64,000 nucleotides of DNA from an uncultured Clostridia bacterium (GCA_934489015.1 CAKSSN010000004.1:62001-126000), one strand, 5' to 3'; positions 26,919 through 36,171 are shown, numbered from the stretch's first letter. Numbers and translations are program-made. The notes: generated from the letters alone by a model not told the origin.

Positions 26919-26961
26919 AAAACGGATTTACTCTGCTTAATTAAAAGAGTAAATCCGTTTT
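26919..26961. terminator. Bidirectional terminator after the radical SAM gene
   Basis: Perfect 16-bp stem (26919-26934 with 26946-26961). T-rich on both strands, between convergent genes. The stretch 26962-27081 behind it has further alternative short stems (for example 27005-27012 with 27047-27055) but no gene. Confidence 0.88.
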
Positions 26962-27081
26962 TGGCATAAAAGAGCCGTGCTCGTTCCTAATTCGGCGAAG
27001 CTCACCGAAAGCGAAAATTCGCCTTTTTAAAATCGGGGTTCGGATTGCTTTTCGGTCAGTCAAGCTTATTACTATGCGTAA

Positions 27082-28176
27082 TTAGCCCAATATATACACC
27101 TTAACATTTTTTCTGCCGAACGCCATAAGCTCACTGTTTGATTTTTCAAAGCAAAGGTCAATTTTATTTCCCTTTATAGCTCCGCCGGTATCAGCCGCAA
27201 CAGCATATCCGTAGCCCTCTACATAAACCTTTGTTCCCAAAGGAATAACGCTCGGATCTACAGCGATAATGCCATGACCTGCCGTTCTACCCGATGCGGT
27301 TTTTCCGTATCCGCCGCCTTTTTTAAACGCCGAATACGCGGTTGCCGTCATTGACATAACCTTTTTATATGACATATCCGCCGAGCCTGACGATGTATTT
27401 TCGGATGCTTTGCTCTTTGATGAACTTTTGGAAGCGGAGGCAGACTTTTTGCTCTCCGTCTTTTTCTCGGCGGCCTTTTTTACTTCCTTTTTCTTTGTTC
27501 CGCAAAGAATGATTTCGTCAGCCTTTTCAACGGCTGTCACACGTGACACTTCATTTCTTGCAGTTTCCGCTCCGTTTTCATATACAACGTCCTCAGTAAT
27601 CTTAATTACTCCGTTTACTCCCTTTTGCTGCGTTTTCTGCTCACCCTCATAAAGCGTGCTGTCATTTTTGTAAACGGTTTCATGCGGAATAATCTCATCT
27701 CTTACCTGCTGCTGCGCCGAAACCCTTACAACCGTTATTTTATCGCCCTCAGATATTTCGCTGTCTGCGGACGGTATGGTATAATCGTTTTCGCCGAGAA
27801 AATATCCGTTCTCGGTTAATGCTTCGGCCACAATTTTATGAGTTGCCGACGTTGCCGTCACCTCTCCGTCACACTCAACCGTAATTCCGACTCCGCGCCG
27901 CAAAACAATGACGCTGTCATTTTCAATTTCACCCTCTGCGCTGAGCTTATCAAAAACACCAACCTCTATATTGCTTTCATCAAGCATTTCATCCGCCGTG
28001 TTTTGCCTTGTGCGTATATCAATCATCTTATCAACATTGTCAAATTCGTTTATTTCATTAACCGAAACATCAATACCGGCGGCATCATAGACAGCTCCCG
28101 TACAAACAGCGCAGATAATTGCAAGAGCGCATACCACGTTTACAATACTTCTGATTTTATTTGTATTTTTCTGCAT
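27082..28176 (-). CDS. Cell-wall protein with DUF348, G5 and 3D domains (YocH/YabE type)
   Basis: 364 residues. N-terminal membrane anchor or signal (about 10-30), a DUF348 unit around VIVLRRGVGITVECDGEV, a G5 domain around HETVYKNDSTLYEGEQKTQQ, a Lys/Ser-rich linker (about 230-275) and a C-terminal 3D domain with TAYSAF, IAVDPSVIPLGTKVYVEGYG and AADTGGAIKGNKIDLCF, whose three Asp name the domain. This layout is that of resuscitation-promoting/stationary-phase muralytic proteins in Firmicutes (YabE, YocH). It should cut or remodel peptidoglycan outside the cell. A WalR-like box lies upstream of its promoter. Confidence 0.9.
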   Translation of the reverse strand: MQKNTNKIRSIVNVVCALAIICAVCTGAVYDAAGIDVSVNEINEFDNVDKMIDIRTRQNTADEMLDESNIEVGVFDKLSAEGEIENDSVIVLRRGVGITVECDGEVTATSATHKIVAEALTENGYFLGENDYTIPSADSEISEGDKITVVRVSAQQQVRDEIIPHETVYKNDSTLYEGEQKTQQKGVNGVIKITEDVVYENGAETARNEVSRVTAVEKADEIILCGTKKKEVKKAAEKKTESKKSASASKSSSKSKASENTSSGSADMSYKKVMSMTATAYSAFKKGGGYGKTASGRTAGHGIIAVDPSVIPLGTKVYVEGYGYAVAADTGGAIKGNKIDLCFEKSNSELMAFGRKNVKVYILG

Positions 28177-28241
28177 ACTGAAATCCTTTCCGTATTAAAT
28201 TTTGACAGATATAATTTGCCTGTCAAACTCCAACACGTAAT

Positions 28242-28270
28242 ATTATACACTTAAATTACACTAAAGTCAA
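28242..28270 (-). promoter_or_regulatory. Promoter of the 3D/G5 gene
   Basis: Minus strand TTGACT (28270-28265), 17 bases, TATAAT (28247-28242). Confidence 0.8.
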
Positions 28271-28277
28271 TAGTTTT

Positions 28278-28294
28278 GTTACAATTAAATTACA
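28278..28294 (-). promoter_or_regulatory. WalR-like direct repeat upstream of the 3D/G5 promoter
   Basis: On the minus strand TGTAAT, five bases, TGTAAC (28294-28278), an exact fit to the published WalR/YycF box TGTWAH-N5-TGTWAH. It ends seven bases from the -35 box. Further TGTAAY half sites are scattered over 28255-28484. The 311-base gap between this gene and the deacetylase is otherwise AT-rich. Confidence 0.6.
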
Positions 28295-28349
28295 CAATTG
28301 TTGCGTAAAACACGCGTATTTGTAACACATATGGAAAGTAATGTAATTA

Positions 28350-28373
28350 ATAACCACTATATGTAGTGGTTAT
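28350..28373. repeat. Perfect 24-base inverted repeat
   Basis: Arms of 10 bp (28350-28359 with 28364-28373) around TATG. No T-run on either side, so a protein-binding site or mRNA hairpin is more likely than a terminator. Confidence 0.7.
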
Positions 28374-28487
28374 GTGATATGTAATTACTATATTCAGTAA
28401 ACAAAAAAATAAACACACAAAAATATACGATTTGTAACTATTGCATAATATTATCGTAAAATATTTTTAATATATTATGTAACATTC

Positions 28488-29234
28488 TCATTTTAATTTC
28501 ATTTTTCCTGTCGCGTCAACATAAAAATTTTCGTTATAAATAAGCTGCGAAGCAGGTACAAGCGTATATTTCGAACACAAACTATCGAGCAATCGCGGCA
28601 AGGCTGATGCTGTAAACCGCGTTCCGTTATGCATTAAAACAATATCGCCCGGCGCTGCAACAGACGCACGGCTGAAAATTTCCTCACAGTTCTGCGCCGC
28701 ATAATCAATCGAATCAACAGACCACTGAACAGCTATATATCCGCATTTTTCAACCGCCGTTATAACGCGGCTGTTATAAGCGCCCGACGGCACTCTTACA
28801 AGCGTGGGACGACTGCCTGTAATTTCAGATATAACAGCCGCAGTTTTTTCAATATCCTCTGCTATCTGACTGTCCGAAAGCGTTGTATAATCGGAATGCG
28901 AATACGAATGCTCGCCTATTTCATGACCTGCGGCTGATATTTTCTTTAATGCATCGGGATATTTTTCAGCCCAGTCACCGACAACAAAAAACGTTGACTT
29001 AACATTATACTTTTCGAGCAGCTTTAAAATATCGTCAATATCGCTGTCGTTCCAGGCGCAGTTAAACGTAAGCGCCAGACTCGTATCGCTTCTGTCAACG
29101 CTGTAAACGGGCAGATTTCTGTTTCCGCTCATAAACGTTTCCTTTACATTCTCTCCGACAGCAAGATAGATTATTGCCGCCCCAAGCAGCAAAAACAAAA
29201 TAACATATCTTAATTTCACAGAAAAAAATTTCAT
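28488..29234 (-). CDS. Polysaccharide deacetylase (PdaB/YlxY-like)
   Basis: 248 residues from the ATG at 29234, preceded by GGAGG nine bases upstream; longer starts lack one. One N-terminal transmembrane helix, then a NodB domain. Motif 1 reads ALTFNCAWND, with Asn where most deacetylases have the first Asp of TFDD. The zinc His pair is present in HEIGEHSYSH, followed by RVPSGAYNSRV and DIVLMHNG. PdaB-type proteins are sporulation or wall enzymes that deacetylate peptidoglycan or chitin-like glycans. The Asn form of motif 1 occurs in other clostridial members as I recall, so activity may be changed or absent. Confidence 0.82.
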   Translation of the reverse strand: MKFFSVKLRYVILFLLLGAAIIYLAVGENVKETFMSGNRNLPVYSVDRSDTSLALTFNCAWNDSDIDDILKLLEKYNVKSTFFVVGDWAEKYPDALKKISAAGHEIGEHSYSHSDYTTLSDSQIAEDIEKTAAVISEITGSRPTLVRVPSGAYNSRVITAVEKCGYIAVQWSVDSIDYAAQNCEEIFSRASVAAPGDIVLMHNGTRFTASALPRLLDSLCSKYTLVPASQLIYNENFYVDATGKMKLK

Positions 29235-29344
29235 ATGCAGCAGCCTCCGAATTATAAATTTATTATTACATTTATACATTGCGAAATAACAATTTATTAC
29301 CGCATTAAAACAAATTTATAAAAAAGCTCTGCATACATAAAAAA

Positions 29345-29374
29345 GAAAGCTACGCCTGTAAAGACGCAGCTTTC
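29345..29374 (-). terminator. Terminator of the major SLH gene
   Basis: 12-bp stem with one G-T pair (29345-29356 with 29363-29374), then T6 on the minus strand, 17 bases past the stop. Confidence 0.88.
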
Positions 29375-29391
29375 GCTATATTTTTTATTCT

Positions 29392-30966
29392 TTATTTAAG
29401 CTCTTTCCATGTTTCATAGCCATCTTCACGGAGATCATATGTATGACTGTTTGTAGCTTCCATTACATCATAGTAATACCAATCTGACTCTGAAACATCC
29501 GACCATGTTTTAGCACCTGCAATAAGGCTGTTAGCATCTGCTGCACGGCTTGTCATTCTGTTGATAACTGCCATTGCTTCAGCTCTTGTTATATAATCAT
29601 TCGGATGGAAGGAACCATCCTCATAACCCTTCATTATACCTCTTGCACTTGCTGCATAAATGCTGCTTGCTGCCCAGTGATCTGCAACGTCGTTATAAAC
29701 CGCATTATTATCGCTTATTATATCCGAGCTGTTGACAAATCTTACTGCGATTGTAGCAAATTCAGCTCTTGTTATAGCCTTATCCGGCATAAATGTTGCG
29801 TTGTCATAACCGCCTACATATCCGCCCTTAGACATTGAAGATATACTTACATTTGACCATCTGCTTGTGTCAACGTCTGTATATATATTTACATCTGCTG
29901 TTATCTCTGACTTCTTCGACTCTGAAAGCAATCTGTAAAGAGCAGCTGTTGCTTCTTCTCTTGTGATATTGCCGTTCGGTCTTACGCTTCCGTCCGGATA
30001 ACCGTTAATGTAAGCTATATGATTTTCAGTATCAAAGTTCTTCTGATCATCAGGTGTTGTTACAACATCGTTAGGACGAATTATAACAGAGCTTGATCCG
30101 CCGCCTGAAGATCCGCTACTACTGCTTGACTTTTTAACAATCTTAAATGACTCGTTAAGACCGTTATGATCTCCGGTTTGGCTTTGATCCTGCTCAGCCT
30201 TATAATCCTGGCTCTTAAGAGCGCCTATATTAACGCTTCCCGACAAATCACCGCTTACCTTATATTCGCCTGTTGCCTTAGGAGTTGCATCAACAACCTC
30301 AAACTGCATATCTGCAAGATACTTGTCAAGGTTATCAATAAGGCTCTGGCAGGTAACTCCGTCAATAACGCTCATTGTAATTTTAAGAACGTAGTTTGAA
30401 CCGGAGGTTGTTCTCTCTCTCTTTGTCTCCTCAAATATTGAGTTAACCTTTCCGCCGCTTACGCCTACAAAGCCGTATGCTGCCTTGTCATCATTTATGT
30501 ATGCAGAGTCAATATCAAGGTTTTTCGGATATGTAATTTCAATATCGAAATCACCTGTGATTGCAGAACTCATAAGCTCTGTATAAAAATCAGGCTTTAC
30601 AAGTGCTTTAAGGTTTTCTGCAAGAATATAATACTTCTTAACACTGTCCCTTACATTTGACATATCAAGTGTATTGATAAAGTCAAATGACGGATACTTT
30701 GATGAAGAAACCTTTTCGGTAATCTTATCATCTCCGTAGCTGCCGCCCGAAGACAATCTTATCTGCATATTTGAACCAACCACTATTGCCTCATCCATTC
30801 CGGCAAGCGTTTTAACAATATCCAATGCTGCAGACGCATCAGCCCCTGCTTCCAAATTATCTTTAAGCTCCTGATTAAAATTATCCTTCGTAATAGGATC
30901 GGCCGCGTATGCAAATGTAGGAAGCACCATTGCAGCCGTCAAAGCTACTGCCAATACTTTTTTCAT
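29392..30966 (-). CDS. SLH-domain surface protein
   Basis: 524 residues. Signal peptide MKKVLAVALTAAMVLPTFAYA. Residues about 25-300 form an unrecognised domain; a Ser/Gly-rich linker (SSSSGSSGGGSSS) follows; then three SLH repeats, with YINGYPDGSVRPNGNITREE, GGYVGGYDNATFMPDKAITR and ARGIMKGYEDGSFHPNDYIT. The protein is probably attached to secondary wall polymer. A consensus promoter, a strong ribosome site (AAAGGAG) and a strong terminator suggest high expression, as for S-layer or major surface proteins. Codon choice is richer in CTT/GTT than that of its neighbours, which may reflect expression. Confidence 0.9.
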   Translation of the reverse strand: MKKVLAVALTAAMVLPTFAYAADPITKDNFNQELKDNLEAGADASAALDIVKTLAGMDEAIVVGSNMQIRLSSGGSYGDDKITEKVSSSKYPSFDFINTLDMSNVRDSVKKYYILAENLKALVKPDFYTELMSSAITGDFDIEITYPKNLDIDSAYINDDKAAYGFVGVSGGKVNSIFEETKRERTTSGSNYVLKITMSVIDGVTCQSLIDNLDKYLADMQFEVVDATPKATGEYKVSGDLSGSVNIGALKSQDYKAEQDQSQTGDHNGLNESFKIVKKSSSSSGSSGGGSSSVIIRPNDVVTTPDDQKNFDTENHIAYINGYPDGSVRPNGNITREEATAALYRLLSESKKSEITADVNIYTDVDTSRWSNVSISSMSKGGYVGGYDNATFMPDKAITRAEFATIAVRFVNSSDIISDNNAVYNDVADHWAASSIYAASARGIMKGYEDGSFHPNDYITRAEAMAVINRMTSRAADANSLIAGAKTWSDVSESDWYYYDVMEATNSHTYDLREDGYETWKELK

Positions 30967-31065
30967 GATTTTCTCTCCTTTTTATGTATTCTAAAATCGT
31001 GAAAGTCATTAAATGCCGCACATATAAGGCAGCACCTTTTAATAACCGATACATTATATATGTTT

Positions 31066-31094
31066 ATTATACTTCTTTTTCTTTGATTTGTCAA
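31066..31094 (-). promoter_or_regulatory. Promoter of the SLH surface protein
   Basis: Minus strand TTGACA (31094-31089), 17 bases, TATAAT (31071-31066). Predicts a leader of about 90 bases. Confidence 0.82.
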
Positions 31095-31194
31095 TACCTA
31101 ATATCAATAATTAATAAATTTGTGCAATTTTTTTCTAAAAAATATTTTTTTAAATGGTATATGCCAGTTTTATTTTATTTTTGCAAAGTTTTTT

Positions 31195-32427
31195 TTAATT
31201 CAAAATTCCCCGTTTTGTGAATTTTCCCCAAGGCACCGACGCTATAATACACAGGGCTGCACCGATAAATGCCACAACACCCCACATTCCCGATATAAAG
31301 CTCCAACTTTTATTGTTTGTCATAAGCGCAATTCCGTAAGTTGATACGGCGCTGCCGACATAGGTGCAGGAATTCAAAAGCCCCGATATAAACGAAACCT
31401 TGCCGTATTTCACAAAAAACGAAGGTGTAAGGCACGTCATAAGATAGTTTATGCCGTGCATACAGCCGGTAACAATCGCAAGCGAGGCAATTGCAAGCAC
31501 TGCACTTTTCTCCCCGAAAAGCGAAAGAATTGCCGAAAATACTGCCGACGCGGCAAAAATTACTCCTGCATTTGTCATCTGATTTTTTATCAGTCTGCGG
31601 TTAATAACCATAGCCGTATAATGACATATTATACTGAACACCGGCAATATGACGCCTGACAGAATTGAAACCTCGCTTCCGAAATTAAACATTTCGGAAA
31701 CATAAGTAGGAGTCCATGTGGAAATGCCGTCGCGAAGACTTCCCTGAATTACAATTACAAGCATAAGCAGTCCGAGAAGCAAAACAACCCTGCCCGTTAT
31801 TTTTTCCTTAGGCGCCGCCGCGCCGACTGACGCTTCTTTGGCTACATCCGATATTTTATTGTTTATACGGTTAAACGTAAGGCACCATACTATGCTCATT
31901 ATAAGCGCGGCGATACCCGAAAACGTAAAAACTGCCTTCCAGCTAAAGCTATGTATAATAACCGGTGCAATCAGATAAACAAAAATTGTTGCAAAGGACG
32001 CTCCCCACGACACATAAACGCACGCTTTCTGATAAACCTCCCCGCTCATTTTATTTGTAAGTATTTTAACAATCGGAGGCCACATCATAGCCTGAGCAAA
32101 TCCGTTCACGGTCCAGATTATAACCGATGACGCCGTTGAGGTGAAAACGGGCAGCAAAATATTCATAAGCGTAGTGCAGACAAGACCTGTCAAAACTATT
32201 TTCTGCGGCTTTATTCTGTCGCCGAAATATCCGCTCACAAGCTGACCGCCGCCGTAGCTTACCGCGCTCGCCGTCAGCGCCAAAGACGCTTCCGCATTTG
32301 AAATTCCTCGACTTTTAACAATCTCTATCAGCACGGCAGCATAGTTAATCCTTGTAAGATAGCTTATAAAATACACAACCGAGCACAAAAGCACAAGAGC
32401 ATTTACATATTTTTTTTCGTTATTCAT
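31195..32427 (-). CDS. MFS transporter, organophosphate:phosphate antiporter-like
   Basis: 410 residues, about twelve transmembrane helices. LLCSVVYFISYLTRINYAAV near the N-terminus and GYFGDRIKPQKIVLTG (loop 2-3) resemble GlpT/UhpT relatives. The GlpT substrate arginines cannot be confirmed by eye, so glycerol 3-phosphate, hexose phosphates or a free sugar acid are all possible. The start overlaps the DeoR stop by eight bases, so the transporter is translated with its regulator. Ribosome site GGAGGAAATAAG lies inside the end of the DeoR gene. Confidence 0.83.
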   Translation of the reverse strand: MNNEKKYVNALVLLCSVVYFISYLTRINYAAVLIEIVKSRGISNAEASLALTASAVSYGGGQLVSGYFGDRIKPQKIVLTGLVCTTLMNILLPVFTSTASSVIIWTVNGFAQAMMWPPIVKILTNKMSGEVYQKACVYVSWGASFATIFVYLIAPVIIHSFSWKAVFTFSGIAALIMSIVWCLTFNRINNKISDVAKEASVGAAAPKEKITGRVVLLLGLLMLVIVIQGSLRDGISTWTPTYVSEMFNFGSEVSILSGVILPVFSIICHYTAMVINRRLIKNQMTNAGVIFAASAVFSAILSLFGEKSAVLAIASLAIVTGCMHGINYLMTCLTPSFFVKYGKVSFISGLLNSCTYVGSAVSTYGIALMTNNKSWSFISGMWGVVAFIGAALCIIASVPWGKFTKRGILN

Positions 32428-33235
32428 TCTTATTTCCTCCCGCGCCGATTTCCGAGCGCTTCAAATCATCCGCACATGATACAATTTTCATTCCCTCATC
32501 TATAAACGACTGCTTTATAACGTCAGACAGCGACGAATCGGTGATATATGTATAAGACTTATCCGTTTCCGCCGTTTTTTCAAAGGCGCGCTTTTCAAAT
32601 TTTTCACTGTCGGCAAGAACATATATCTCGTCCGAAATTTCAAAAAATGCCTTTTGAACATAGCAAATATCCTCGCCATAGCCTGTTATACCGAATTTAA
32701 GCGATATTCCCGACGGAAACATAAAAAATTTCGATACATTATATCTTTTAATCATTTCAATCGCATTAAGACCGCAAAAACCGTTTTCATCTTCGTCAAA
32801 GTTTCCGCCGATAAGAACAAGCTTTATCCCTTTATTTGTGCGCAGTATATTAAACACATCAAGGCTGTTTGTTATAACATTTAAAAAGGAAAACCTTTTT
32901 GCAATCGCTTCGGCAAGCTTAACTGCCGTACTTCCGCAGTCAATCGCTATAAAATCGCCGTTATTTATAAACGAACACGCGTATTCCGAAAGCTCCGCCT
33001 TTTCCTTCGTTCTCGAATCGAGTCTTGTTGACAGCGATTTATGCTCCGGTACACCTATTTTTCTAATAGCTCCGCCGTGTATTCGCGAAAGCCTTCCCTG
33101 CTCCTCAAGCGCAAGCAAATCACGCCTTATTGTTTCCGCCGAAACATCTAACGCGGCTGCAAGATCGTTTATAGCGGCGCTTCCGTCACGTTCCAGAGTA
33201 TCACATATATATTTTTGTCTTTCAACAGCAAACAA
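32420..33235 (-). CDS. DeoR-family transcriptional regulator
   Basis: 271 residues from the TTG at 33235, chosen because GGAGG sits eight bases upstream and because MFAVERQKYI is the usual start of this family; the GTG two codons earlier is too close to the ribosome site. N-terminal helix-turn-helix (LAAALDVSAETIRRDLLALE), then RIHGGAI, and a C-terminal sugar-phosphate sensor domain with AIDCGSTAVKLAEAI and NSLDVFNIL. It probably represses its own operon with the MFS transporter and responds to a phosphorylated sugar. Confidence 0.9.
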   Translation of the reverse strand: MFAVERQKYICDTLERDGSAAINDLAAALDVSAETIRRDLLALEEQGRLSRIHGGAIRKIGVPEHKSLSTRLDSRTKEKAELSEYACSFINNGDFIAIDCGSTAVKLAEAIAKRFSFLNVITNSLDVFNILRTNKGIKLVLIGGNFDEDENGFCGLNAIEMIKRYNVSKFFMFPSGISLKFGITGYGEDICYVQKAFFEISDEIYVLADSEKFEKRAFEKTAETDKSYTYITDSSLSDVIKQSFIDEGMKIVSCADDLKRSEIGAGGNKNE

Positions 33236-33261
33236 ATCCACACACCTCCAATAATATTAAC

Positions 33262-33290
33262 AGTATACCACATAAATCCACAAGTGTCAA
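33262..33290 (-). promoter_or_regulatory. Promoter of the DeoR-MFS operon
   Basis: Minus strand TTGACA (33290-33285), 17 bases, TATACT (33267-33262), 27 bases from the TTG start. Confidence 0.8.
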
Positions 33291-33377
33291 CAAAAACATT
33301 AAAAGCACTCCGTAAAAAAGCAACTTTAATAAACAACATAAAAATGCCTTGCTTAATATATACAAAATGACAAAAAA

Positions 33378-33400
33378 GAAGCCGGCTGCTTGCCGACTTC
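33378..33400 (-). terminator. Terminator of secG-secD-secF
   Basis: 9-bp stem with one G-T pair (33378-33386 with 33392-33400) then T6 on the minus strand, 56 bases past the secF stop. Confidence 0.82.
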
Positions 33401-33456
33401 CGAAAAATATTTATTTTTTATAAACCGCCGCTTTAAAATACACTCCGGCAGAATAA

Positions 33457-34380
33457 TTATTTTTTCTTTGACTTGCTCTTTTCTCTTGCAGCTGCGGCTC
33501 TTGCGTCCTTTTCAGACTGCTTCCATACTGCCCAGAAGCCGCCTGCAATAAAGATTGAAGTATAAGCACCGATTATAATACCAACGATAAGCGGAAGAGC
33601 AAAATCTCTTACAGCGGAAACACCGATAATATAAAGAAGCACAATTGTGATAAGAGTTGTTATTGTTGAGTTCACGGTTCTGCCCATGCTCTCCATAATG
33701 CTTGTATCAACAGTATCTATAATGCTTCCGCCGTTTTTGCCGCTTATTCTCTTCATGTTTTCACGGATACGGTCGAAAATAACGATTGTGTTATTTATCG
33801 AATAACCGATAACAGTAAGCATAGCCGCAATAAACGTTGTGTTCATAGCAATATTCGTTATAGCGTAAACAGCGAACATTACCGCAACGTTAATGGCAAG
33901 AGCCATAACCGCCATAACCGCCGAACGCCACTCAAATCTGATTGCTATATAGATAAGGATACATATAATAGCAAGCATTGCATATAAAAATGCCTTTTGC
34001 TGAACTTCTGTACCGAAGCTTGCCGAAGCGCTCGAAACTGACATAAGCGCGCTGTCCTCAAGAGAATATTTCTCCTTAAGAGCCGAGAAAACCTCATCCT
34101 TTACCGCCTCATCTATAGGAGGAGTTTTAACGATAACCTGTGTATCGCTTGAAGCCTTCTGAACGGTAACCTGCTCGCCGATTTTGTCGGAGAGGAATTT
34201 GCCGAGCTCATCATTGTCATATGTTGTGCCGAGCTCAACCTGCATACGAACGCCGCCCTTAAACTCTATGTCATAGTTAAAGCCGCCGTGTACAAACCAC
34301 ATTACTATACCGATAACGATAATTGCAAGCGGAAGAAGCATATATTTCCATCTGTTTGCCGTAAAATTCATCTTTTTCAT
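33457..34380 (-). CDS. secF: Protein translocase subunit SecF
   Basis: 307 residues, six transmembrane helices. The N-terminal motif FNYDIEFKGGVRMQVEL and, in the membrane domain, VIGYSINNTIVIFDRIRENM are SecF signatures. SecF works with SecD to complete translocation using the proton or sodium gradient. Its ATG shares one base with the secD stop (TAATG), so translation is coupled. Basic Lys-rich C-terminus. Confidence 0.97.
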   Translation of the reverse strand: MKKMNFTANRWKYMLLPLAIIVIGIVMWFVHGGFNYDIEFKGGVRMQVELGTTYDNDELGKFLSDKIGEQVTVQKASSDTQVIVKTPPIDEAVKDEVFSALKEKYSLEDSALMSVSSASASFGTEVQQKAFLYAMLAIICILIYIAIRFEWRSAVMAVMALAINVAVMFAVYAITNIAMNTTFIAAMLTVIGYSINNTIVIFDRIRENMKRISGKNGGSIIDTVDTSIMESMGRTVNSTITTLITIVLLYIIGVSAVRDFALPLIVGIIIGAYTSIFIAGGFWAVWKQSEKDARAAAAREKSKSKKK

Positions 34381-35690
34381 TACTCAGCCACCTCCACTTT
34401 CTTTTTGTCGGAATAGAATAATGAACGATTTGTTATACCTATACCAACAAGCTGCTTGAGAAGGAACTTTGTAACAACAATAGCAGTAAACATACTTACT
34501 ATAACGCCGAGACCAAGAGTTACGGCAAAGCCTGTTACAGTACCTATTCCGGAAATGTAAAGAACCACGCATGTGATTATTGTAGTTACATTGGAGTCAA
34601 GAATAGCCGAAAAGGCTTTATGGAAGCCGCCTTCAACAGACGCGCGGATAGTTTTACCCAAGCGGAGCTCCTCTTTCATTCTCTCAAATATAATTACGTT
34701 TGCGTCAACCGCCATACCTATTGACAATACAATACCCGCAATACCCGAAAGGCTGAGGTTTACACGCGCAAGACCGAGTATCATAGATACAAGACCTACA
34801 TATATAGCAAGTGAAATGTCAGCGATAAGACCGGGTATACGATAAATTACAATCATGAATATCATTATAAGTATAACGCCTATGCCGGCTGCAAGCAAGC
34901 TCTTCGGAAGAGCCGTTGAGCCGAGCTCCGCACCAACTGTTTCCTTTGTTATAACGGAAAGATCAAAGGGAAGGTTACCCGATTTAATCTGGTTTGCAAG
35001 CTCGCTTGCTTCTTCCTGTGTTTCAAATCCGCCCGATACTATACACTTGTCCGAGTTAATACCCGTTGAAGCATATCTTGAATCAACGTTCGGCTGAGAA
35101 ATTACAGCCTCGTCCATCTTGATGGCAATATAGTTTCTGCCCTGACCTGCCGAAGCTGCCTTTTTGGTAGCCTCTGTGAACTTCTGTCTGCCCTCTGCCG
35201 TAAATTCTATTTCAACATACGGCTCCGAAGCTACAGATGTATCACTTGTCTTGCCGTAGAGGCTTGACGCATTTTTTACATCCGTTCCGCTGAGAATTTC
35301 GTTTCCGTCAGCGTCGCAGAAAGTAAGCTTTGCTGTTTTTCCGAGAACGTCTGCCGCTTCGTCGGTATTAAATACAGCCGGAATTTCAACAGTTATTTTA
35401 CCGTCCTCAGTTGTGCTTGTTCTTGCTTCCGTATAGCCCATTTCGGTAAGTCTTCTTCCGAATACCGCTTCAACTGCCGCAAGCTCCTCTGTTGTCGGGT
35501 TGTCCGAATTTGCCTGGAACGTTATAACCGAACCGCCGGCAAGGTCAATACCCTTTCTGATACCCTTGTCCTGATCGAAAATACCGCCATAGGTAAAGCC
35601 CGAAATATTATAGCCGAAAAAAGCTACATAGTTGAGCAAAATTGCGATAACAACGATAAGACAAAGAGTTAGTATACTTTTCTTTTTCAT
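34380..35690 (-). CDS. secD: Protein translocase subunit SecD
   Basis: 436 residues. N-terminal helix, GIDLAGGSVITFQ (SecD signature), the large extracellular P1-like region (about 60-260), and the five remaining helices with SIGMAVDANVIIFERMKEEL. Extracellular domain is short, as in Gram-positives. SecD and SecF are separate genes here, in contrast to the fused SecDF of Bacillus. Located between secG and secF in a three-gene operon. Confidence 0.97.
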   Translation of the reverse strand: MKKKSILTLCLIVVIAILLNYVAFFGYNISGFTYGGIFDQDKGIRKGIDLAGGSVITFQANSDNPTTEELAAVEAVFGRRLTEMGYTEARTSTTEDGKITVEIPAVFNTDEAADVLGKTAKLTFCDADGNEILSGTDVKNASSLYGKTSDTSVASEPYVEIEFTAEGRQKFTEATKKAASAGQGRNYIAIKMDEAVISQPNVDSRYASTGINSDKCIVSGGFETQEEASELANQIKSGNLPFDLSVITKETVGAELGSTALPKSLLAAGIGVILIMIFMIVIYRIPGLIADISLAIYVGLVSMILGLARVNLSLSGIAGIVLSIGMAVDANVIIFERMKEELRLGKTIRASVEGGFHKAFSAILDSNVTTIITCVVLYISGIGTVTGFAVTLGLGVIVSMFTAIVVTKFLLKQLVGIGITNRSLFYSDKKKVEVAE

Positions 35691-35744
35691 GCCTTTATCA
35701 TCCTTTCATTGAAGTAGGGAATAATCCCCCTCTTATCCGCCGGA

Positions 35745-35987
35745 TCAGCCTCCGATCATAACAAGAGTCATAGTTGTTATAAGGAACAGAATTGAAAGCG
35801 CAATCGTTACCTTAGACATAACCGATTTCTTTGTTCCGCCGCTGTTACGATTGAAAAATGAATCGCCGGCGTCGGGAGTTGTACCCGAAATTCCTCTCAT
35901 ACCCGGATCCTTACCCTCCTGAGCAAGCACGATTATTATAAGCAATACCGTAACAATAATATGCAGTACCGTAAACAGAATTTTCAT
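35745..35987 (-). CDS. secG: Preprotein translocase subunit SecG
   Basis: 80 residues with two transmembrane helices (about 3-20 and 57-77) and the conserved loop between them (LAQEGKDPGM...). SecG is the small helper subunit of SecYEG. First gene of secG-secD-secF. GGGAGG ribosome site. Confidence 0.92.
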   Translation of the reverse strand: MKILFTVLHIIVTVLLIIIVLAQEGKDPGMRGISGTTPDAGDSFFNRNSGGTKKSVMSKVTIALSILFLITTMTLVMIGG

Positions 35988-36032
35988 TACACAAACCTCC
36001 CTCCATCAAAAAATGTTTTGACATACTAATTA

Positions 36033-36060
36033 ATTATATCATATTTTCAAGATTTTTCAA
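36033..36060 (-). promoter_or_regulatory. Promoter of secG-secD-secF
   Basis: Minus strand TTGAAA (36060-36055), 16 bases, TATAAT (36038-36033). Confidence 0.72.
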
Positions 36061-36171
36061 TACCTTTTTGAAAATTTCCTCAATTTTTTTTCAAAAAAGC
36101 TTATTTTCAAGGTTTTCAACAAAAAAGCGCTGTTAAATTTGTTCACCATGCAAGCAATACGCACACATATT

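Noticed and set aside
26962..27081. Gap as a third copy of the structured element at 12265 and 41773
   Set aside because: It has nested stems of its own, but the order of arms and the short matching blocks are not convincing.
28350..28373. Palindrome as a terminator of the deacetylase gene
   Set aside because: No T-run follows on the minus strand.
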